A DNA stretch of 64,000 bases, from contig JACBWW010000017.1 in assembly GCA_020086605.1 (NCBI GenBank), positions 16,970,443 to 17,034,442 on the forward strand, read 5' to 3'. Positions 36,401 to 48,400 of the stretch are shown here, piece by piece. This DNA is from Lanius collurio (taxonomy: Eukaryota > Chordata > Aves > Passeriformes > Laniidae). Both the position numbers and the translations under genes were made by a program. The first letter of the stretch is position 1; the number at the start of each line of letters is the position of its first letter. The notes under the pieces were generated by a model, which saw nothing but the letters and a program-made list of their open reading frames with translations, searched no databases and was not told the DNA's origin.

Positions 36401-39400
36401 CCTGCCAAGTACTTAACACTTCCGCTTTGTACAGTGATAATTTGCCTTGTGATCTGTCAATGCCTTATGAGGGCTTGCATTTCAGGCTGTGCTCTGGATT
36501 CATTACTGAAAAAGAAATGTCATAGTAAGCAATGATGATGAGTGTGAGTAGACATACCAGCAGATATATTCTCCATTCCTCTGCAAGGGACTTGGCTGGT
36601 GTTGCTTTTTTTCAGTTTAGTATTATTTTTTCACTATTATTTTTACTATTTTAAAATTTGGCATAGTTTTTTGTACATTTTCCAGTTTCTTTTGAGATGC
36701 ATTGGTTCTTTTACTTCATGTGATGTCTTTAATTGGTGGTAATTAAAAATGTGCTAAAATAAATGCAGCTGTGATTTGTTCCAATGGAAGTCCAAAGCCA
36801 CTAACTTCAGTAAGCGTGGAGCTGCTGTCTGGGAGTATTAATATCCTGCTTCTGTATGTTGTTCTGAAATCCCAGTGTGTGACAGACATTCTGTGTCTAC
36901 ATTAGCCTTATTAGAGAATTAATCAGTGCCACAAAATGTTCCCAGAGACTTGAATCTGAATCATCTATGCTTCTAAATTGTTGGAACAGTCCCTGGCACA
37001 GTTTGGGCATGTTCATTTCTCCAGAGATTTAATGTGCTGGTTTTGGAATATGCCTGTTTCCAGACCTTTGCACTGATCTTGCTAAAGCTCAGACACCTCC
37101 CTCCCTTCCCCCTTTCAAAATAAAATTCAAGTATAGAAAATTGAGAATATCTGCAGTTTGAACTCTAAACATGTTGTGCTTCTTAAATCAGTTAAATGAA
37201 TGCTGCTTCTGATGTGTTATCAGTTAGGTTGATGTGACATTTTGACATTGATTTCAGGTACAAGCACTTGAAAACAACAGTTTTATGGCTAAGTAGCAGT
37301 TGGTGTTCCCCCAACAATTTTATTTCCTATTATACACTTGATCTGTTGAATAATAATCTTGTGCTTTAGGAAATGAACAGTCATAAACATTTTCAAAAGT
37401 ACATGTGTGGAGTACAAGAGGGTACAGCTGTTCATCCAAATATAGGTGGGGTTTGTGGTTTTTACCAGCAGTCCACATTTTTAATTCCGTTTTTTTTTTT
37501 TTTTTAAAAGATGCTAAAATTTAACAGCTAGCATGATGTGGAAATACTTTCATCTTTCTGGTAGCTAAACAAATCTGTAGATTAATATACTGTATTATAA
37601 AGCTTGTTACTCTGATTTGTTTTTTTTTTTTTTTTTTTCCTTTTAGGCTTCATAAGCTTCCAAAATACCTGCTTTTAGAAAATGTTAAAGGATTTGAATC
37701 CTCTTCTGCAAGGTAAACTCTAATTAATATATGCAGGTTTTAGTTTGCAAAAAGGATATATTCTTTAGAAGGAGAAGGGATTTATTCTTTAGAAGGGATT
37801 TTTATTTCCTAGAATTGGAGTTAACAAAGTAGCTTGAGATGGGACAGGAATTAAAATCTTAGGTTGTGAAAAGAACTTGCTAGATACCTGTGTATTTTTC
37901 TAAGCGGATAAAATACATTGCAACAGTATTTTATTTTTAATTTCATTTGATGATTTGATGAGTGTTTGATTTGTTTGATTTGATGATCATGTTTTCTTTA
38001 GAAAAGGTCAGTATTAGTTTTCAAAGAAAAATAACAATTGGTGTAACACTCAGAGGTTTCAGGGGCTTAATGACAGGAGCCCATAGTATCTTTGGTATCT
38101 TGTGTTAAGGTCACAGAACAGTCTAGGGGCTTTCCTGAGTACCTTTGTTGATAGCAGATTATCTCTGTTTCAGGGCTGCCACCAAATGATCCAGAGATAC
38201 AGTAAGATCGTAGATAGTCTTGATCTGAAATGTGGAAGAGGAAAGGTGTCACTACAGCTTCCTAATGACAGCAGGAGCACTCTCTTCTCTTGCGACCAAA
38301 GCAGGAGAGAGAGTTGCAGTCTTACTTCTCAGCTCTTGCTGGAATTGAGTAGGATCTTTCCATAGCACTCCCTGAAGAACCAAGAGAACAGCCACCCTGC
38401 ATGTCGTGCTCTTAGCTAACATGGCAGGCAGCTGGGAGTCATGCTCAGCTCTCTCACTGGTCAAGTGTTCATGGTCCTCTCTTGTAGACCCCGGGGTTCC
38501 CAACGCTGTGCCTTGCTGGCCAGTGCTTGGGACAAGCTGTACTTCAAAAAGTACCCCAGCTAGGACACTTGTTTTCTCTTACAACACCTGGGATGCAGTG
38601 TCACGTACAGTGCCAGATACAGGTCACAGCTCCTGCCTTTTGTACAGTTCCAGCCTCGTGCAGTCTGCATGGAGTACAAAAGAAAAATATTTTTAAGATT
38701 GTCTCCCTTACAGTCTTCTTCCCTTGTTTATAAAGTACAGTCCCACCTCACTTTTATAATCAAAGCCACTGATTTTTGTCATCCCATGAGTTAGCCTTTT
38801 TGTTAGGCTTAGCTGGTGCTGTGTATGTGAGCAGAGGGAAGTAGTGAGCTATTTGTAGTGGTTTTAATCTCCTGTTTTATGATTCCAAATAAAGAGAGCA
38901 TCTTGCCCTCTGATTATTTTTCTTGTTGACACACTACAGTTACTCTCCTAGAGATGGGATGTTTTATGAAGAGGCATTTGCACTGTAGTACAAGTGAGGT
39001 GCCTTTGAATGTATAATAGTGTCTAACACTGAACTTTGTACATTGTCTCTCAAATTCAGAAATGGGTGACATCGTATTGGTAATTTGCTGTCCAATTATT
39101 TCAATGAATGCTTTGGTAAATATGATGTTGAATATAATCTGTTTTTATTTGGGATAAAGAACAGGGCTAAAGACTGGGTAAAGGGAAAAATTGCTTTTTG
39201 ATTCTTTTCAGAAATGAACTTTTGCAAACACTAACAACATGTGGATTTAAATATCAGGAATTTCTCTTGTCTCCAACTTGTGTGAGTACTAAAATTGCTT
39301 TAATATTATTTAATAGTTCAAAGTGCATTGAATTGCAAGAACATTTGAAAATGCTCTTTTGTATTAGAAAAGAAAGTCATGCCCAAAGCTGAAGATGCAC

Positions 39401-42400
39401 TTGAATGAGAAAACCATATGACATGACTTCTGATCTCTCATACTGGCATAATCATATTGCTGTTTGTATTCAGATCCTAGTTCCATACTGCTTTGCTACC
39501 ATTTGATATTTTTAAGAAGGCATGAATTTACATTGTAACCAGGAAGGTGGTTTTCCCTGCAGGAGCCTCATTGCTTCAGAAGTGCTGTGCCTCTGAATTT
39601 CCCAGCACAGAAAATGTGACTGTTTCTTGTGGGAGGAGGAGCTGTGTTTCCACGTTACCCTGGCAACTAAAAAAAAGTTTGAGAGAGATTCAGATTGTGC
39701 AAGACTAACTGGAATCAGTGAAGTACCATAAATATTTGAGAGAAGCTGATAGAGTGTAGCTTGAAAACAAATTGTGGTTGATTTATTAAATTTTTAAGAG
39801 TCTTATAATTCCTTGTTTAAAAAGGCAAAGAGAGACTCTTTTGCTTTTAACAGAAAACATACAGTATCTGTCCTAAGAAATCGTGAGGCATGTAAATATT
39901 TCTTCTTGCACCACATAAAGTTTTGTTTGTATTCCCATTAATTTACAGACAAAGTAAAAATTACAGGATACAAAGAATAATTGCTCACTTGGTTCTCTGG
40001 AAGCACCTAGGTATGGAACTTAAAAGTGTGTAGGTATTATCAACTAATACCTAAAGAATACCCTGGAAAAAAAAATGCTTCAGGGTAACCTAACTGGCCT
40101 TCCAGTACCTGAAGGGATACTAAAAGAAACACAGAGAGGGACTTTTTACAAGAGTCTGTAGTGACAGGACAAAGGGTAATGGATTGAAACTAAAAGATTA
40201 GTTTTAGATTAGATATTAGGATGAAGTTCTTTATGATAAGGATGATGAGGGACTGGAATGGGTTGCTCAGAGAAGTTGTGGATGCCCTGGAAGTGTTCAA
40301 AGCTGGTTTGGATGGGGCTCTGAGCAACCTGATCTAGTGGAAGGTGTCCCTGCCCACAGGAGGGGCCTTTGAACTAGATGACCTTCAAGATCCCTTCCAA
40401 CACAAACCATTCTTTGAGTCTCTGCGTCTGTCAATACTGATGTCTCTGAAGTCACAAAATATATTAGTATGTCGTAGTTCTGTTACTGCATATAATGTCA
40501 GATAACTTGTATGATGCTGTAGACCAGTTTTTCTCTACTTACCACATGGGCTAAAGGCTTCTGAATTTTGGTTACAGCTTGGCATTCCCAATTCAAGGCT
40601 GCGATATTTTCTAATTGCGAAGCTTCACCATGAACCGTTTTCCTTTCAGTCTCCTGGCCAAGTGAGTCTATTCGTGTTACTTGAATTTGCTGCATTTCAT
40701 GAAGATTGAGGGTTAAGTTTTTGGTTTAGTGGTGTGTATTGATGAATGGAGAAGAGGACTGATACCAACAGAAAAGTTAAATTCTGCCTCCTTTTTTCAG
40801 CCTGGATATTGAGTTTTGTCAGGACTGGTGTGCGTGTCTGTGGCTTAGATGGCTCTAAACAGTTGAGAGATGTGTTTTCTATGCTGATAGTGCCCTGCTA
40901 CATTTTTTTCACACTTGGAAAGGTCTTTTTGCAAAGGCAATTATTTGCAGTTGTTCCTGACATCATTGCTGATAGATCAACAAATTCTGATGCTACTGAT
41001 TTTGAAATCTTCATGAAAATAACCTCAAAAGGTTGCTTGCTTTATTCTGAGCATCTCTGAAGGAATTTTTACTCACCATATGGTGGAATGTCAAGTTGTT
41101 TATTAAATGCAGTTCTTCAATTTTATTTTTGTCACACTTTCTTCTTAGCTATTGACAAGATTCCCAGATCAGGATCCAGAAGATTTACTCAAGGAAGAAG
41201 TTGCCAACGAAGTGGGTGAAACCAGTTTTTCTTTGTCCTCTGAGGAAAAGACTCTGGATCCAAATATTGGTCCAGATTGCAGCAGCAAGAAGAATTTACC
41301 AAAAGGGGCCTTTCTATTTAAGCTTGAAACAGTAGAAGAAATGGAAAGGAAACGTGATCAGGATAACAATTCCTCTATTCAAATGCTAAAAGACTTCTTG
41401 GAAGAGGAAAATGAAGAAATGAGTCAGTATTTCTTACCACCAAAGTCCTTATTGCGCTATGCTTTCTTGTTAGACATTGTTAAACCCACCTGCCGGAGAT
41501 CCACATGCTTTACAAAAGGGTAAGTTGCCAAGAAAATGTCTTGCTAAATCATGTCCTGAAATTTTAAGTGTATTTTTGATTGTGTCCTGTAAAATCACAC
41601 AGAGGTGTTTCATCAAAAAATCCAAGGCCTTTGAGAGAAATCTCCTTATATAGTGTGCTAGCTGATCCAGTGGAATGCCAGCATGAGAATCTATCTGGCA
41701 GACCATCATGTGCCCACTCCAAAAAGGCATTCACAAAAGACAGTTGCCATTTGTTGTTGACCTTCACAGAAGCTTAATTACCCCTGCGGAAATATGGTTC
41801 CAGTAGACTGGTATAGTGCTGATTCATTAATGAACCTCTTTATATTGCTCAATGAAGTTACAAAGTGTCATGCATGACAGATCCATTCCTCATTAAATCT
41901 GTCTCCACTGTACATTTTATTGATTTCTTGGATTTTTCAGCTATGTAGATCAGAACAGCTGTGGATTGTCATGAAACTAGTTAGGTTGCTGCGTTACAAA
42001 TCATATTTGATGGAGCAGAACATCAATGCTTTTCTGTCTAGTAATTTTCTGATTTGCACCTTGCAATTTTAATTTTGACTTCTGGAAGTTGGTGAGTGTT
42101 CTGAAACTCTGTGGACAACTGGTGAGGAGCTTTTCCACTGAATGTGTTTGTATTGAAACATTCCAGTTGGAGCCTGGAAATTTGTGGAAATTTTAATACG
42201 GATAAATTTTTTCTAATTGGATTGGTTTTTTGAATTCGCTGAATGTTTCAATAAGATGGCTTGGATGGGGAGTTAAAGCTAATTGCAATTTTTTTTTTAA
42301 TTACCAGAAGTTAGGCTGCCAGATTGACAGAATTCCTGCAGATTTTTTGATTTTTAACTTTTTGACAATAAAAAAGAAGAAAAACAATTTCAAAAGTTTG

Positions 42401-45400
42401 AGATTTGTGCAACAAGAAAGGCCTTCTCCAAGGTTTCATTGACATATATGTATGTGCCTTTTCTGTCCCCCGTCTTTTGAGTTGTGGAGGAGTCATCATC
42501 TTGTGGAATCTCTTTCTTTACTAGAATAGTCAAAAAAAAAAAACCCTAGCCAGAATGGTGTCTCATGTGTCTTATGTATGCCTTAACTGTCATTGAAAGT
42601 AATTGGCCACTTGTGGTTTCACTAGAATACGTCATGGTAGCTTGTGGACACCTTTATCAAAATCACACTGGAGGAGGCTCCTGAATATCAAGTCTCTGTA
42701 TGTAGTGGTGGAAAATCTGACACCAGGGAAACATGAATCTTATCCCTCTGCTCATATGGAGGTACTCATGGTGGGAGTTCTGTCTGATTTACCATCTTTG
42801 TTCCCTTTTTCAAGAGCTTTTGGGAAGGAAGGTTGCCAACGTGGTTCTCAATGTAATCATCTCATTTACAGCTTTGCATTAAGAGAAGATTTATAATTCC
42901 ATCTCATCGAAGTCACTTTCTGAGGCCAAGAATAAGTCCCTGCTGTATCTCTTCCAGAAGTTTTGTTTTTATATTTCTCTGAAGCTTGACACTTAGGAAA
43001 AATACCCCTGAATGGGGTGGAACAGACTCCAAGTAGTACAGAGAACCCCTCTGCTGCTATGCCTTTCTGGTGTCTTTCTTGTAAATCACACTGAACATCA
43101 GCGTTGAGAGTGGGTGAAAAATTTTCCTCTTTTGTCTTTAGTTTCCAGATTTTTCTAGCAAGGTTTATGTGATGGAAATAATCTGGGTATGCCTTCTCCA
43201 GTCCTTGCTAATTCAGGGACTTCAAACACTGGTAGTTTATCAGTGATTTTGGCTGTACCAACATGTGTTCTGAAAGGCTTTGGTGGAGTATACAGCAAAA
43301 TGTAATGGCCTGTGATGCATGAGAGATCAAGCACATAATTCTGCATGTCTTTCTGACACTGAATTCCTGGGCACTTAGTGAATGATTGCTGAGTTCCATG
43401 GGACTACCAACACCGTGGTTTCTCTTTGGAGTATGTTTGTGGTGACTGAAGTTTTGAGAGGAAATTGACTATTTTAAAGGACAGAGGAAATGAAAATTGT
43501 ATCTAACTTCTCTAGTTATAATCATTCTGAACATACTTAAAATTTTTGATATGCTATTGACAAGAGAAGTGATACTTTTCAAAATAGTGTAAACATCAGT
43601 TACAGAAGAGCTCTTTGCTTTGTGGAAATTACTTTTTTTCAGTCATAATATAGGATACTATAACCATAAAAAATACATGTATGAAATGAAAAAAAAAAGT
43701 TTGATCTTACAGAAATAAAAGAGGGAGGAAATCTTCAATCAGATGAAAATTGAAGACTGTAATTTCTTAAGACAACTTCTTTCATTATAACTTGGAATGA
43801 AATGTCAGAAAATCAATACATCATTTTTTTACTGTGACAAAATTTAATTATGTTCTGGGTCTGCGGTAGGAATGTTAACTTTTCTGTAGTCAGCAGCTTC
43901 AATAATAATTAATAACAATCCAGCTAACATTACATTAGCCATATGCCCACACTTGTGTTAAAACACCAGCACACACACACACACGGCCATCAAACCACAT
44001 GGACACTAACTGGATTTTTTAGGAGGGGGGTAGGAAAGAAAGGAGTTCTGTTCTCTAGAGCCAGTTGTTTAGACAGGAGCATTTATTTCTCCAAATAAAA
44101 CTCTTCGTTACCACTTAGAAATTTACCTCTTTTATTTATTTTGGCTCAGTTATATTAAACTGAAATATTACCAGATGCTACATAAGAGAAAGATAAGAAT
44201 TCTACAATGCTGTGTGTGTTACATTGTTAAACTTGGTGTTAGAGAATTTTCAGAAGGCAACTAACTGATTAAAGATGATGTATTTACAACACAGTGAAAT
44301 TCCACATGTATTAAATCTATAACAGTGTTTAGGTCTTCTGATCCCGAGGAAGATTTGTAACCACTTTGTTTTAAAATGAGTGCTGCTCTGGCTGTTATTG
44401 GCAGAAGTAATTGTAGCTTTTTCAGCTGAGGATGAAAAATACTCAAGATTGAGCCATGCTGGGTCATTTTGTCTGTGCTCAAGGGAGAGTATTCTTTTAT
44501 TCACTTTGGAATTAGAAAGGCTTGAAACATAACTTGTGCCATGCTTTAGGAATGGGTCCCAAGAGGAACAAAAGACCTTTATAATTGTCTTTACAGTTGT
44601 AAAAATAAAACTGGAGAATAGTGTCTATTAACGATTGATGCAGACCATCCCTCTAACGCAGAGGATCTTCTGAAGCTGTTCCACAGTGCAAAGCCATCTG
44701 TTGTCTTGACTCAGCTGCTTTCTGTTCAGAATGTTCAAACTGCCATAGTTAGACCAATAGAGCATGTTTTTGAAAGCCTGTAATTGTATTTAAATGACAG
44801 CCTTAAAGAGACTACAGAGTAAACAATTTATTATGCAATCAACCACAAAGCATGCAGAACAGCTATCATAGGTTTCAGAATGTAAGTTTGCTAACTGTTT
44901 GCTTGGATCCTGGCCATCTGCCTTCCTTCAGTGGAAAATCTACAAGCAATCAAAAGTTAAACCTGACTGAACCACTTTGTTCCTAATGCTTTGACATGAA
45001 AGCTGGAGGCTCACACTAGTGGTCCTCCTTTGAATAAATAGAGCTAATTTGAACCCCTGGGACCATTTGACCTATGACATACTTTGCCTTTTGTGTAAAA
45101 TTGGTTTAGGCAATGTAGATGGCTCTATTTGGTGGTCCTATGCTTGAATTGCTTGGGTTTATGTAGTTGCCTTGTATAAGGCACTAGTGTGGATGAATCC
45201 TTGTGCATTGAGTGCAGACTCATCCCCAGAGAGCACATTCAGAGGGTACTGCACTCCAGGGGTTAGCAGTGTTCATAACAAGGCCTTTTGCTTTATCTAT
45301 CCAGGATGCTGTTTGTTAATCAAGGCAAAGGAACCTAAGTAACCTCCCTGCATCTTTGCAGTTGTCAATACTGTGAAATCCAGTGAAAATACTAATTTGA

Positions 45401-48400
45401 GATTGTTCCTGTTGTTGTTAAGGTATGGACACTATGTAGAAGGGACAGGCTCAGTTCTGCAGACAGCAGTAGATGTAGAGGTAAGTGTGTAGCCTAACAT
45501 ATTAGAATAACTTGTTTTAAGGCTTTGAATTTTTGTCTTCTCCTTTGTTATTCTGAATATTATAAGAAAAATGTCTTTGAAATGTAAATTTTATGGCAAA
45601 TGAGTTTCCAATTGGTTTTCTTTGTGTTCCTAAACTGCAGTTTGTTTAGACCAAAATTATATCTGCATCTCTCTGTGAGGAGAATACGAGTTGCTATTAT
45701 TTTATTATTTGTCATGTCATACAGAGGTTTTATGGGGGCATGTGAAAACATTAGAAATGGCTGGTTCTATGGGGAACCTACAGTATAGCATTGTGAATCG
45801 AGGGCCATTTTTTGTACATAGATGATTCAGTAAATATTGTCAGATGTTTAACATGTTTGAATTTCAAAACTATGGTTTATGTGGGAAGAGTATTTTGAAA
45901 AGTTCTACTGTTGATACTAAGTTCATGACCAAGTGGTGTTTAGGTATTGAGGATGTACAAGTGAATCAGCATTCAAAGATACTTTTCACAAAGCCTGTTC
46001 TGTACACAAGCCCTGCCTCCTGCACATTTATGCTGGTCACTAATGTTATAGGGCATTTCTAAGCATAAGAAGAATGCAGCTCAGGAATTCAGAATAATCT
46101 CAAAGCAAGTGTATTAAAACAGCTGCATCCATACAGCAAATTTGTATGAATGGTCTGCTGTTGAGTTATACCGAGTCACTGTCCTTTGCCATTAACAAAT
46201 GTTTGCTTTTTGATTGCCCCATTAAGTATTGGTATAGCTTGGAACTGGAGGAACAAATTATGAACATCCTCATGGAAACATTGATTTCTTTTTTGCAAGT
46301 CCATGTGTTGAGATGCTGGCTGCAAAAATAGGAGTGTGAATGACTCTTTCAAGCAAAATATGCTATTGTCTTTGTCACTTTGATAATTAAGGAAATACTC
46401 TATTAAGATGTGACTGTAAATCTTACATATTTGGCGTGCATCAGTCATATCTCTTGTTTTTTGTATTCTTCATAGCTTGAATCAGTGTTTAAGCATATTG
46501 ACAACTTACCAGAAGAAGAGAAGCTTATGAAATTGTCAACACTAAAACTGAGGTACTTTACTCCAAGAGAAATAGCAAACCTTCATGGATTCCCTTTGGA
46601 ATTTGGTATGTTATGTTTTGCAAAGTACCCACTTCTACATTATTCTTCAGAAATGCCAATGTATTTTTTTTTTCTGGGACTAATCCATTCTTTTTCTTTT
46701 GAATTTTTTTTCATCTACCTGATGATTGATTCTTGTTCTTTGCCTAACTTTGAATTTCTTTGAATTTCAACCAGTTTTTTTCTCATTTTGTAAGGGCCAG
46801 CTTCTGTGGTGAGGTTTATCTTCAAAAGCTAAGAAGAAGATTTTGGCAGGCAAAATGCTCTGTTACTGAAGCGCAATGAAGGAATACCTTTGTTTAAAGT
46901 TGAAACTATTTACTCAGCAGCCAGTGTTACTCACAACTGTGGTAAATCAGTATATCCTGCCAACTTAGGAAGTCTGTTTGTGGTTCTCAGTGTTTGGGCT
47001 GCTTACTTTCTCCCTTCCACACATTTACAGCTGCTGACAGAAAGGGAATTTTAGATGATACAGATAGTTCTTTGTTGAGGAGTAACCAATCTATTAAACC
47101 ATCTCTCTTCTAGAAAAGGCAGCCCTTGGTCATTTACTTCGTGGTTTTTTTGTTTTTTTTTTTAAGAAGAAGTCAAGGAACAAAACTCAGCAATATCAGT
47201 ACACTGGATACACATCAGCAAGAATTAAACCTGAAATAAATTCGTAAGAATTCTCCTTGTTAAAAAGGGCAAGCAGGAAAGTGTAGCTGTTACTACCTGC
47301 TAAGAATTTATTGTCACTCAGCAACAAAAGCATCCATGGAATCATAGAAGGGTTTGTGTTTGAAGAGACCTTAAAGATCACCTAATTCCAACCCCCTTCC
47401 ACTAGATCAGACTGCTCAACGAATAAGACAGCACTGACTTTGAGTAATTTGTTATATTTTTCTTTGACTTTCTCAGTGACTTAAGCAATGTGACTTGTTC
47501 TATGTATGTCTTTCTTTCACAGTTTTAGTTTGTTTTTTCATTTATTACTTGAAATTTATTATATTTGAAATTGCTACATTTGGAGAACATTATCAAGGTT
47601 GCACAGTGAAACTAGAGTTGCCAGCACTAAGTTTGTGTGTTTATGGGTATTTACAAGCGTGTGCTGTGTTGTTGCATACCAACATGCAATGTTTTTTCAT
47701 ATCCTCTCTTCTTTAATAGTTCTGTTCTGTTTTCAGACAGCCTTTTAGCGCAGCTCTGTTCCATATCCATGTAGGCTGATGTCAAGATACTTGAACTTAA
47801 CAGAGTTGGATTGGGCTTGTGTAGGCTTATCAGGCTGCTCAAGATCTCTTTTGAGCCTAGAATTGCCTATTTTCTCTTTTTTTTAAAATACAGATGGAGT
47901 TTTCCCACTATTATATCAGTCTCTGCAGCATTACTGAGAGGTGCAATTGGGTTAATGTTGCTTGTATTTTACAAAGCGAGAACTGAGACAATGGAGAAAT
48001 TTATATTTGGAAGACTCCATTAATATGGAGTGAAGAGTTTGTGAAACTTGACTTTGGTAATTTCATACTGCTTGGAGTGATACCATGCTCTCTGTTCAGA
48101 GCTCATCTGCAGAGACACCAGTGAGGTTCAATGTTTTTGCAAACCAGACCTGAACTCTGAAAACAAGTCAGGCTTCTGAATGTGAAGATCATCCAGATCA
48201 TCACCATGTACAGTGTATTCATTTAGCAGGCCTGTGTTTTGTTGGTTGGGATTCCACTTCTCAGAGGACAGCACCCTTTTGCCATAATTATGGCAGTTAG
48301 TATTCTAACTGGTTTACAACTCTTGCAGTTCTCTTCCCTCTCTATACTACTTTTCCAACTTTGACAACACATAAAGCAAGCCTCTCTCACTCTCATTCGG

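Noticed and set aside
40746..41060. 104-codon plus-strand frame in TRDMT1 intron 7
   Set aside because: Lies between well-placed exons 7 and 8; no protein family features.
46485..46763. 92-codon plus-strand frame
   Set aside because: TRDMT1 exon 10 read through its donor into intron 10.
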